The position numbers were made by a program, and so were the translations under genes. DNA of 15,709 bases from Candidatus Aenigmatarchaeota archaeon (GTDB taxonomy: Archaea > Aenigmatarchaeota > Aenigmatarchaeia > QMZP01 > JACQNV01): the NCBI GenBank assembly GCA_016202865.1, contig JACQNV010000069.1, positions 1 to 15,709 on the forward strand, read 5' to 3'. Below are positions 6,738 to 12,504 of this stretch, piece by piece; within the stretch, counting starts at the first letter, position 1; every line of letters begins with the position of its first letter. The notes below the pieces were generated by a model. That model made no database searches. It had not been told where the DNA came from and saw only the letters and a program-made list of their open reading frames with translations.

Positions 6738-7670
6738 ATGAATGTCGAAATAAGGAGAAAGAGTAAAAGTAAGCTGTTCTATTTGGCCCATTCTTTTAGG
6801 GATGGTGGGAAGGTCAGGAAGATAAGGAAGTATCTAGGATCTAACCTGTCAGAAAAGGAGTTGAAAGAAAGGTCCCAACGGGCGCAAAAAGATATAGAGA
6901 ATTTGATAATAAACTATAAGAGATTGAGGGATCCGCTACAAACTGTCCTTTCCAAAGAAGAGGTTAGGCAAATAGAAAACCTTGTTACAAAAACTGATCT
7001 AGAAATTAGCCACTTAAGTGAAAAGGAATGGCTAAAGTTTACCCAGCTTTTTACATATGACACCAATGCGATAGAGGGGGCTACAGTAAGTTTTGCAGAG
7101 GTAAAAGATATACTGGAAAAGAACAAATGGCCAGACAAATCAAAATGGGAAATTTCAGAGACGTATGGTGTTGCAGAAGCCATAAAACACATAAGGAAGA
7201 CAAAAGAACATATTTCCACGGATTTAATAAAAGCCTTACACAACATTGTGTTTAAAAACTCTAAGCCATTTGCAGGAAATTTTAGAGGTAAAGGTGTAGA
7301 GGTCGCTGTTGTAGACTCACTTGGACGCGTTTTGCACAGAGGCGCACCGCAAAAAAATGTTGTAAGTTTGCTAAAGGAATTGGTTAGATGGTATAACAAA
7401 AACAAGAGCAAATACCATAATATAGTGCTTGCTGCGGTTGTCCACAATCAGTTTGAGAATATACACCCATTTCAGGACGGTAATGGAAGGATTGGAAGGC
7501 TTCTTTTAAACAACATACTACTAAAGCACGGCCTGCATCCAGTGAATATAGAATTGAAAAACAGATCCGAGTATTATAAGGCCCTGCAAGAATACCAGAA
7601 AGAAGGCAACCTAAGGCCCACAATAGAACTAATTTTGAAAGAGTACAAGAGCCTGAGAAAATCTTTATAA
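6738..7670 (+). CDS. Fic-domain protein (AMPylator-type), autoinhibited class II
   Basis: Fic enzymes usually move AMP or another phosphate-containing group from a nucleotide to a hydroxyl on a target protein. This 310-aa protein has the full active-site motif HPFQDGNGRIGR (243-254) with catalytic His243, acidic D247 and anion-binding residues. The target-binding flap is near GNFRGKGVEV (180-189). TNAIEG (109-114) fits the inhibitory (S/T)xxxE(G/N) helix placed before the Fic core, so E113 should block productive ATP binding until it is displaced (class II). The first 34 residues (RRKSKSKLFYLAHSFRDGGK onward to KYLG) form a basic beta-like module seen in other archaeal Fic proteins and resembling transposase N-termini; they may bind nucleic acid. 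Its own repeat-flanked promoter lies upstream and an AbrB/PIN pair follows, a defence or stress-island setting. The target is unknown. Confidence 0.9.
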   Translation: MNVEIRRKSKSKLFYLAHSFRDGGKVRKIRKYLGSNLSEKELKERSQRAQKDIENLIINYKRLRDPLQTVLSKEEVRQIENLVTKTDLEISHLSEKEWLKFTQLFTYDTNAIEGATVSFAEVKDILEKNKWPDKSKWEISETYGVAEAIKHIRKTKEHISTDLIKALHNIVFKNSKPFAGNFRGKGVEVAVVDSLGRVLHRGAPQKNVVSLLKELVRWYNKNKSKYHNIVLAAVVHNQFENIHPFQDGNGRIGRLLLNNILLKHGLHPVNIELKNRSEYYKALQEYQKEGNLRPTIELILKEYKSLRKSL

Positions 7671-7672
7671 AT
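7664..7672 (+). promoter_or_regulatory. TATA box of the abrB-PIN pair, overlapping the fic stop codon
   Basis: TTTATAAAT is centred about 26 bp before the AbrB ATG at 7694, and the TAA inside it (7668-7670) is the fic stop codon. The spacing fits a leaderless transcript starting at or next to the AbrB ATG. The pair can therefore be expressed apart from fic, although readthrough from fic is also possible. Confidence 0.6.
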
Positions 7673-7693
7673 AAGATTAATCATATTATTCTT

Positions 7694-7960
7694 ATGGAAG
7701 TGGAAATTACAAAAATGACATCAAGGGGTCAGGTCGTGATACCCCAAGATATAAGGGAGAAAGAGGGCCTTGAAGAAGGGGAGAAATTTGTAGTCATTGA
7801 TATAAATGGGACGATACTCTTGAAGAGAATTAAAAACCTAAATACCAAGACATTGGATAACTTTGAGGAGACTTTCAAATCGCTCTGGGAAACAGCAAAG
7901 ACTTCTGGAATTAGTGAAAGGGGTGTTGAAAGGGAAATACAAGATTATAGAAAATCTTAA
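7694..7960 (+). CDS. AbrB/SpoVT-type antitoxin
   Basis: Likely DNA-binding antitoxin of the PIN toxin encoded 9 bp downstream. In 88 aa it has a swapped-hairpin AbrB domain at about 1-48, with TSRGQVVIPQDIREKEGL at 9-26 and the second hairpin VVIDINGTILLKRI at 33-46. The C-terminal tail (about 52-88), with LWETAKTSGISERGVEREI, is the amphipathic toxin-binding type common in archaeal AbrB antitoxins. Such proteins dimerise, bind their own promoter and repress it, more tightly with the toxin present. A leaderless promoter lies just upstream. A chromosomal regulator without antitoxin function is less likely given the adjacent PIN gene. Confidence 0.88.
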   Translation: MEVEITKMTSRGQVVIPQDIREKEGLEEGEKFVVIDINGTILLKRIKNLNTKTLDNFEETFKSLWETAKTSGISERGVEREIQDYRKS

Positions 7961-7969
7961 GATACTAAT

Positions 7970-8377
7970 ATGCTACTTAGAGCAACTGTGGACACAAATG
8001 TCCTTGTTTCTGCAACAATTAGCGAGGGCAACCCTTACAAGATATTAAAGTTGTCAAAGGAAGGTAAGATAGCGCTTGTAATTTCCCTAGATATTCTAAA
8101 AGAGTTTAAAGGAGTTATATCAAGGCCGAGGTTTGGTTTTTCCCAGGAACAAATAAACAACGTTCTAAAACATATTATATCTATTTCTGAAATAGTTGTG
8201 CCAACAACAAAAGTAAATTTTGTTAAAGATGATCCAGACGACAATAAAATATTGGAAGCTGCAGTCAGCGGCAAATCAGAGTATATTGTTTCTGGGGACA
8301 GACATCTACTAGATATAAAAATGTACAATGGGGTGAAAATAGTAAAGCCTGCGGAATTTTTAAATTTGTTGGGGTGA
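7970..8377 (+). CDS. PIN-domain ribonuclease toxin (COG1569 type)
   Basis: Probable Mg2+-dependent endoribonuclease toxin inhibited by the AbrB protein encoded just upstream. The 135 aa span a complete PIN domain: VDTNVLVSA at 7-15 with D8, a conserved acid E45 in LKEF, DDPDDNKILEAA at 87-98 with D91, and SGDRHLL at 108-114 with D110. These four acids form the metal site of the family, so the enzyme looks intact. It belongs to the family annotated as putative toxin component, PIN family. The stop codon abuts the stop codon of the convergent regulator with no gap. No Shine-Dalgarno is visible in the 9 bp after the antitoxin gene. RNA targets cannot be predicted. Confidence 0.88.
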   Translation: MLLRATVDTNVLVSATISEGNPYKILKLSKEGKIALVISLDILKEFKGVISRPRFGFSQEQINNVLKHIISISEIVVPTTKVNFVKDDPDDNKILEAAVSGKSEYIVSGDRHLLDIKMYNGVKIVKPAEFLNLLG

Positions 8378-9361
8378 CTATATTTGCACACTAGGGCAGA
8401 AATTATACTTGTGCACTTGGTAAATGTTAAGGGCTGAGTAATCCTGGATTATATCCTTGAATTTTGTTTTCAAATCCATCATTATTTCCCTGAACTTCTG
8501 CGCGCTTTCAACCTCAATGTCCACTTCAAACTCCCACGGTCCGAGGGTTTTTACAACATAGACAATGTTAGTATTTGACTTGCAATATTGTATCAAGACT
8601 TGTTCCTTTTCTGCAGACATGTTCCTGAGGCCGACAAGGACTTTGTAGTGTAAATAAGGGAATGTGGATTCATTTGGCACAATATTATATTGCATTATAA
8701 GACCCAACCTTTCCATTTTCCTTATCCTGTCCGCAACTGCATCTGGGCTTATTCCCACTGAATTTGAGATGCTGACAGAGGTCGCCCTTGCATCTTTACC
8801 CAACTCAAAAAGTATTTTCCAGTCTTTGGTGTCAATCTTAATCTGTTCACCCACCGAGGCAAAAAAGGATTTTCTCTGTGTTTGGGTCTTCTGTTTTTCT
8901 AACAAGTAATCCCTGATGAAATATTCACCCCTTATGATTGGTGTGATCTGTCTTTCAGAAATATATTCACCGAAGCTTTTGTCAATTTCTTTTAAGATTG
9001 CGTCTAAGTGTTCCATGTTTTTTGACCAGATTGCAAAGGCCAAATCATATTTTCCATCGCAGCTTGCAACCCACACAACGTTGGGATGGTTTTTTAAGTA
9101 GTTTACAAACTCCTTTTCTTTTTCCGAGTCCAGGTTCTGCAACCTGACAAAATTTTTGTGCACAGAGAAGCCAAGTTTGGAAATGTCAATGACTGTGTAA
9201 AATTTTAGCAGAAGTTTTTGCTCTACAAATCTTGCCACTCTGAAGCCGACAACTTGTTTTGACAGACCCACCCTTTTTGCTATCTCTGAATTTGGCTGCC
9301 TGGAATTGATATCCAGTTGGTATAGTATCTTCCTGTCCTTTAAGTCGAGTTTTGTGGCCAT
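8378..9361 (-). CDS. Tandem Lrp/AsnC-family transcriptional regulator (two HTH-RAM modules)
   Basis: DNA-binding regulator made of two fused Lrp/AsnC units in 327 aa, twice the usual 150-160. Module 1 has a helix-turn-helix at about 6-55 (DRKILYQLDINSRQPNSEIA, then GLSKQVVGFRV) and a ligand-binding RAM part at about 65-150. Module 2 has a helix-turn-helix at about 178-225 (KDWKILFELGKDARATSVSI, then GISPDAVADRIRKMERLGLI) and a RAM part at about 235-320. The two are linked by a polar segment at 153-175. Each half has diverged strongly, so the protein may act as a pseudo-dimer on an asymmetric site or sense two ligands. A TATA-like box lies 29 bp upstream. It is transcribed divergently from the five-gene operon at 9493, with only 131 bp between the starts, and may control it. 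Confidence 0.88.
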   Translation of the reverse strand: MATKLDLKDRKILYQLDINSRQPNSEIAKRVGLSKQVVGFRVARFVEQKLLLKFYTVIDISKLGFSVHKNFVRLQNLDSEKEKEFVNYLKNHPNVVWVASCDGKYDLAFAIWSKNMEHLDAILKEIDKSFGEYISERQITPIIRGEYFIRDYLLEKQKTQTQRKSFFASVGEQIKIDTKDWKILFELGKDARATSVSISNSVGISPDAVADRIRKMERLGLIMQYNIVPNESTFPYLHYKVLVGLRNMSAEKEQVLIQYCKSNTNIVYVVKTLGPWEFEVDIEVESAQKFREIMMDLKTKFKDIIQDYSALNIYQVHKYNFCPSVQI

Positions 9362-9385
9362 ATACTACTAATTGGCTTTTTAGGC

Positions 9386-9394
9386 TTAAAAATA
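9386..9394 (-). promoter_or_regulatory. TATA box of the Lrp/AsnC gene
   Basis: On the minus strand TATTTTTAA is centred about 29 bp before the regulator's ATG at 9361. This fits a leaderless or near-leaderless archaeal transcript. Confidence 0.5.
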
Positions 9395-9423
9395 GCGATT
9401 TTGTAAAAGGTAGTGTAAATTAA

Positions 9424-9432
9424 TTTTATATA
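9424..9432 (+). promoter_or_regulatory. TATA box of the five-gene lipoprotein/radical SAM operon
   Basis: TTTTATATA would place transcription start near 9453-9455, giving a 5' leader of about 40 nt. Most other first genes in the window look leaderless. This box lies about 34 bp from the divergent regulator's TATA box, so the two promoters share a short control region. Confidence 0.55.
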
Positions 9433-9454
9433 GACATAAGATAACTATATTTAG

Positions 9455-9477
9455 ATGTCACTATAGAGTGGCAACAT
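9455..9477 (+). repeat. Imperfect inverted repeat at the operon's 5' end
   Basis: ATGT CACT (9455-9462) pairs with AGTG (9467-9470) and ACAT (9474-9477), with a 4-nt loop ATAG and a GCA bulge on the 3' side. It sits at or just after the predicted transcription start. It could be a DNA operator or a small hairpin in the leader upstream of the ribosome binding site. Confidence 0.35.
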
Positions 9478-9481
9478 AGTT

Positions 9482-9488
9482 GAGGTGA
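9482..9488 (+). promoter_or_regulatory. Strong Shine-Dalgarno of the first operon gene
   Basis: GAGGTGA lies 4 nt before the ATG at 9493 and is complementary to the archaeal 16S 3' end. It fixes the start at 9493 rather than the internal ATGs at 9514 and 9559. Confidence 0.75.
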
Positions 9489-9492
9489 TAAT

Positions 9493-9948
9493 ATGAGATA
9501 CATTTCAAATGTCATGGAAGGGGTTCAGAGCGCATATAGATCTATCAAGTCTAGAGGAATGGAGCTTGCAATAGCAGCATCTATACCGGCATTGGTTGCG
9601 TGCTCGTCTGTTCCAGATGTCCCTACACAAGAGTCTTTTGGTAAATTCAGAGATACGGTTATAAGGATGAAAACCTACAGTGGTATTGGTTGGCCAGATA
9701 ACACAAAACAAGTGGATGATGGTCTCGTGACAAATGAATATACTCTTGGTGGTAAAAGACTTGTGCAATTTGGCAAATATAAAAACGGTGACTGGACAAT
9801 GTCAGAATACTGGATTGATTTGGACAATGATGGTGTAAATGATGGAACAGTTGTATTGCTCCGCGATTATTTTGGAAAAGGGAAACACTTGATTGGCGTT
9901 CCTGTTTCAGAGGAATTTAGGAACGGTGAACCTCAGGGGAGCGAATAA
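9493..9948 (+). CDS. Putative lipoprotein with a DxDxDG metal-binding-type loop
   Basis: Function not recognised. The 151-aa protein has a basic N-terminus, a hydrophobic stretch (about 24-36) and a lipobox LVAC with Cys37 followed by SSVP, the pattern of lipid-anchored exported proteins. The n-region is unusually long (23 residues); an internal ATG coding for M23 would give a standard-length signal, but the strong Shine-Dalgarno supports the start used. The mature part is polar and predicted to be beta-rich. DLDNDGVND (109-117) places D109, D111, D113 and D117 as in thrombospondin-type or EF-hand-like Ca2+ loops. It is the first gene of the operon, 1 nt before the HAD gene. Surface attachment is inferred from the lipobox alone. 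Confidence 0.75.
   Translation: MRYISNVMEGVQSAYRSIKSRGMELAIAASIPALVACSSVPDVPTQESFGKFRDTVIRMKTYSGIGWPDNTKQVDDGLVTNEYTLGGKRLVQFGKYKNGDWTMSEYWIDLDNDGVNDGTVVLLRDYFGKGKHLIGVPVSEEFRNGEPQGSE
9936..9941 (+). promoter_or_regulatory. Ribosome binding site deciding the HAD gene start
   Basis: GGGGAG lies 8 nt before the ATG at 9950, at the end of the lipoprotein gene. This start leaves a 1-nt intergenic gap; starting at the upstream in-frame ATG (9893) would overlap the lipoprotein gene by 56 nt without a better site. Confidence 0.55.
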
Positions 9949-9949
9949 T

Positions 9950-10792
9950 ATGAAAATAGTACACGACGACCACGAAGCTGTGGTTAAGACACTTCAAAGC
10001 CCATCCTTTCCAGATGGAATTTACATATGCGTAGAAAAGGGTATAGAGAGTAGCTGTGTTTATACTAGACTTGGATTAGGAATAGGGTTAGAAGAACAAA
10101 GAAGATATCCAGATACCGCTCTTATCTTGTATGGTTTTCAGACATTGCCAGAATTGTTTGAAGATCAAAAATTCATGAGATTGATGAGCTCTCCACGAAC
10201 ACACTATTTTAGATTGCCGTTTTCGCCTACCACGTTAACAGAATATCTATCTCTTCCAACATTCAGAAACCAAGCATTGGAAATTGTTGGTGAAAGGGGC
10301 GAAAAGGATTGCGTGGTCGGGACAATACTTCACAACTTCAACGGCAACCCAGAAGCAGCTTTAGAACGCGCCAGAAAAGAATTGGGATATAGAGGAAGTG
10401 ACGATGAGGTTGTAGATTTTCTAAAGAACTATAGAAACCAGTCAGTTGGAACTGATAATGGACCGCTATCTGGCGTTTTTTGTGATGTTGAAGGAACTTT
10501 GATCAAGGATGGTGAACTCAGGGGAGAGATTGTTCGCCAACTAATCGACTACTCCAGAGAACATCCTATAACTTTGTGGACAGGGGGTGACAGAGCAGAG
10601 CTCTCCAGAAAAGTGTTGCCTATGTTAGAGGAATTTTGCAAAGGCCAAAAAACCAACTTACACATGAGAACACCTATAATGAGCAAATACTCATTTGGAG
10701 GATATTCACCCGATATAGTTTTGGATGATATGGAACAAGAGGAATTTGTAAGCATGTACGGAATGGTGCCTAAAAATTATATTAGGGTGTGA
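9950..10792 (+). CDS. HAD-superfamily hydrolase-like protein with receiver-like N-terminal region
   Basis: The 280-aa protein has two parts. The C-terminal part (about 172-280) is HAD-like: FCDVEGTL (177-184) gives nucleophile D179 with E181 in place of the more common second Asp, LWTGG (209-213) gives motif II with T211, and PDIVLDDM (254-261) gives the metal-binding acids of motif IV. D-x-EGT also occurs in enolase-phosphatases, so phosphatase activity remains possible. The N-terminal part (about 1-105) loosely resembles a response-regulator receiver: an alternating strand/helix pattern, TALILYG (56-62), and YFRLPFSPTTL (86-96) at the position of the usual KPF motif. It lacks a clear phosphoacceptor and the Lys, so it would be a pseudo-receiver. 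The gene is 3 nt before the radical SAM gene. The substrate is unknown. Confidence 0.75.
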   Translation: MKIVHDDHEAVVKTLQSPSFPDGIYICVEKGIESSCVYTRLGLGIGLEEQRRYPDTALILYGFQTLPELFEDQKFMRLMSSPRTHYFRLPFSPTTLTEYLSLPTFRNQALEIVGERGEKDCVVGTILHNFNGNPEAALERARKELGYRGSDDEVVDFLKNYRNQSVGTDNGPLSGVFCDVEGTLIKDGELRGEIVRQLIDYSREHPITLWTGGDRAELSRKVLPMLEEFCKGQKTNLHMRTPIMSKYSFGGYSPDIVLDDMEQEEFVSMYGMVPKNYIRV

Positions 10793-10795
10793 GTT

Positions 10796-11803
10796 ATGGA
10801 ATACAAACTTGAAATTACAAAAAAATTGGAAGATTTAGGAGACCAATTGGATAGTGATGACTTTGTCGCTATCCTGAATTTGCCAGATGCAAATTTGTGC
10901 AGTAAAAGAGGCGAGATGGTAGAGCTTCCTGATGGGGCAAGAAGGCAGGCTTGCAAAGACTGTATAACTCAGAAAGTAAAATTAGGCGAGAGACTTTCAA
11001 AAGGAGAAGTGATGGAAGCAATAGACTATTTTGCATTTGAGTGGGGAACACGATTCATCACAGTAAATGGAAGGGGAGAAGTTTTCCACCCAGGCATTAG
11101 GGAAATGACGCTTTGGAAAATTAGATATGCTGCGTTAAAAGGAATTCAAAGTTATATTTTCACCCCTGGAAATGACTTGGATCAGAATGTTTCCCGAACA
11201 CTTGCAAATTATGGTGTAAACGTAATGATGAGCCTTAGAGGAAACCCATTTATAGACGCTGACTTTTTTGATGGAAAAACATATTCTGTACCAGACGACC
11301 CATCTCTGCAAAATCCTGCTATGATAGCTGGAAAGTTGAGGGGTCTGATTATGGCATATAAGGAATCTCCAAAACAATCAGAAGAAGGCACGACAAGAAT
11401 TGGGATGAATTACTCTGTTTCAGAAGACGACTTAAAAAATCCAGAAAAGCTTAGGGAGCTCAAAGAATCGGCAAACACGAATGGTATATTTTTTGTCTGC
11501 AACACTGATTTCAAACCCCACACAGATAAAGAAGTCCAAGCTCAATTAGGGGCACTTTCAAGGGAATATACAGATTTCCACCAATCGCACAGTACTGGTG
11601 TAAATGGCCAATGTCAAATGGGTGCAGGATCTTCTGCTACTGTTGATTTCGACGGTAGAATGTTTAGGTGTCCATATTTTATGGGGAAAGGCGATGGCAA
11701 ATTCCAGTACATGACAGATGAACAGAGAAAGAAAGTTGTAACAAAATATATTACAGATAGAGAGTTTGCATGTGCTCTTAGGAGGACTCTGATAACTGTA
11801 TGA
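10796..11803 (+). CDS. Divergent radical SAM protein with SPASM-like C-terminus
   Basis: Probable 4Fe-4S enzyme that cleaves S-adenosylmethionine to form a radical. The 335 aa show the radical SAM order: strand 1 AILNLP (25-30), cysteines C35, C53 and C56 (C-x17-C-x2-C instead of the usual C-x3-C-x2-C), and VNGRGEVF (90-97) at the SAM-binding GGEP position. Barrel strands follow (GIQSYIFTPGNDL, then GVNVMMSLRG, 140-149). The C-terminal region has C273, a DFDGRMFRCPY segment (284-294) with C292, and C326, resembling a reduced SPASM/twitch domain for an auxiliary cluster. SPASM-type enzymes often modify peptides. GGTG (10786-10789) is a ribosome binding site 6 nt upstream, and the last codons overlap the next gene by 4 nt. 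Family placement is fairly secure; a role as an inactive homologue cannot be excluded. Confidence 0.75.
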   Translation: MEYKLEITKKLEDLGDQLDSDDFVAILNLPDANLCSKRGEMVELPDGARRQACKDCITQKVKLGERLSKGEVMEAIDYFAFEWGTRFITVNGRGEVFHPGIREMTLWKIRYAALKGIQSYIFTPGNDLDQNVSRTLANYGVNVMMSLRGNPFIDADFFDGKTYSVPDDPSLQNPAMIAGKLRGLIMAYKESPKQSEEGTTRIGMNYSVSEDDLKNPEKLRELKESANTNGIFFVCNTDFKPHTDKEVQAQLGALSREYTDFHQSHSTGVNGQCQMGAGSSATVDFDGRMFRCPYFMGKGDGKFQYMTDEQRKKVVTKYITDREFACALRRTLITV

Positions 11804-12504
11804 AATTTATAGAAGAATTAAATAACCATGAAAACCAGTTAATAGAGAAGCTGAGAAGCCACCCAATACTTTCTGGTTTGGATAGATTAACAAACCAAGA
11901 GTTTGAACACCTTCTTCTTCAAAGGCGGTTTTTCTCATTGAATTTCACGCCTGTAATGGAACATGTTTTGGTCGGTTTGGAAAACCAAGAAGCAAAGAAG
12001 ATCATTGGTTGGCTCATAAGGGAGGAATACCCTCACTACGCGCCTTCACATAGGGAAGATATTGTTTCAGATTTGATGAAGATTGGAATACCCAAAAACA
12101 AAATCCTCACCACAAAACCAACCAACAGAACTCAAGAAACAATAAACAAAACTTTGAAACTTCTTGAATATGAGGAAAACTTCGATATTAAAGGAACAAT
12201 TGTAGCAAGGTTTATTTTTGAGGTTTGTCCTGGAGAGGAATATGAACTGATTGTAAAGGAACTTGAAAGAAGATATGGAATGAAAAGGGAAGATTCTGTT
12301 TTCTATTGGCCACACTTTAAACACGATAAAAAACAAAACCAAGCAACTGATCAGTTAAGCCACTCTGATAAATTCAGTGAAATTCTTTCAAAAATAATTG
12401 ATTCTGAAAACAAACTACTCCGGGCAAAACAAATTTTAGATTCTGCATATGAAATCAAGCTTTGTTTCTACAACCAGTTTTTAGAAGGGGGTTCTTATGT
12501 TTAG
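11800..12504 (+). CDS. Haem-oxygenase-like diiron oxidase/oxygenase (HDO/TENA-PqqC-like) protein
   Basis: The 234-aa all-helical protein matches the fold of PqqC, TenA and CADD-type enzymes, many of which use two iron ions and O2 to oxidise or cleave small molecules. Candidate metal ligands fall in the expected order: E75/E76 and H84 in REEYPHYAPSH (74-84), E141 in FEVCPGEEY (140-148), and H172 and D176 in YWPHFKHD (169-176). H188 in SHSDKF is a possible last ligand, displaced by an insertion relative to the H-x3-D-x2-H of CADD. The helix QRRFFSLNFTPVMEHVL (41-57) lines the usual active-site pocket. It overlaps the radical SAM gene by 4 nt (ATGA), indicating translational coupling. A non-metal TenA-like role is possible, but the ligand pattern favours iron. 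Confidence 0.75.
   Translation: MKFIEELNNHENQLIEKLRSHPILSGLDRLTNQEFEHLLLQRRFFSLNFTPVMEHVLVGLENQEAKKIIGWLIREEYPHYAPSHREDIVSDLMKIGIPKNKILTTKPTNRTQETINKTLKLLEYEENFDIKGTIVARFIFEVCPGEEYELIVKELERRYGMKREDSVFYWPHFKHDKKQNQATDQLSHSDKFSEILSKIIDSENKLLRAKQILDSAYEIKLCFYNQFLEGGSYV

Noticed and set aside
6738..6840. Remnant transposase suggested by the N-terminal part of the Fic protein
   Set aside because: The segment is in frame with a complete Fic domain, there are no terminal inverted repeats or target duplications, and this module is usual in archaeal Fic proteins.
6914..7447. 177-codon open frame on the minus strand opposite fic
   Set aside because: It lies wholly inside the fic gene, which has intact motifs, and its translation shows no domain; it is a frame shadow.
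9893..9949. Longer N-terminus of the HAD gene starting at the ATG at 9893
   Set aside because: It would overlap the lipoprotein gene by 56 nt; the ATG at 9950 has a GGGGAG site 8 nt upstream and a 1-nt gap.
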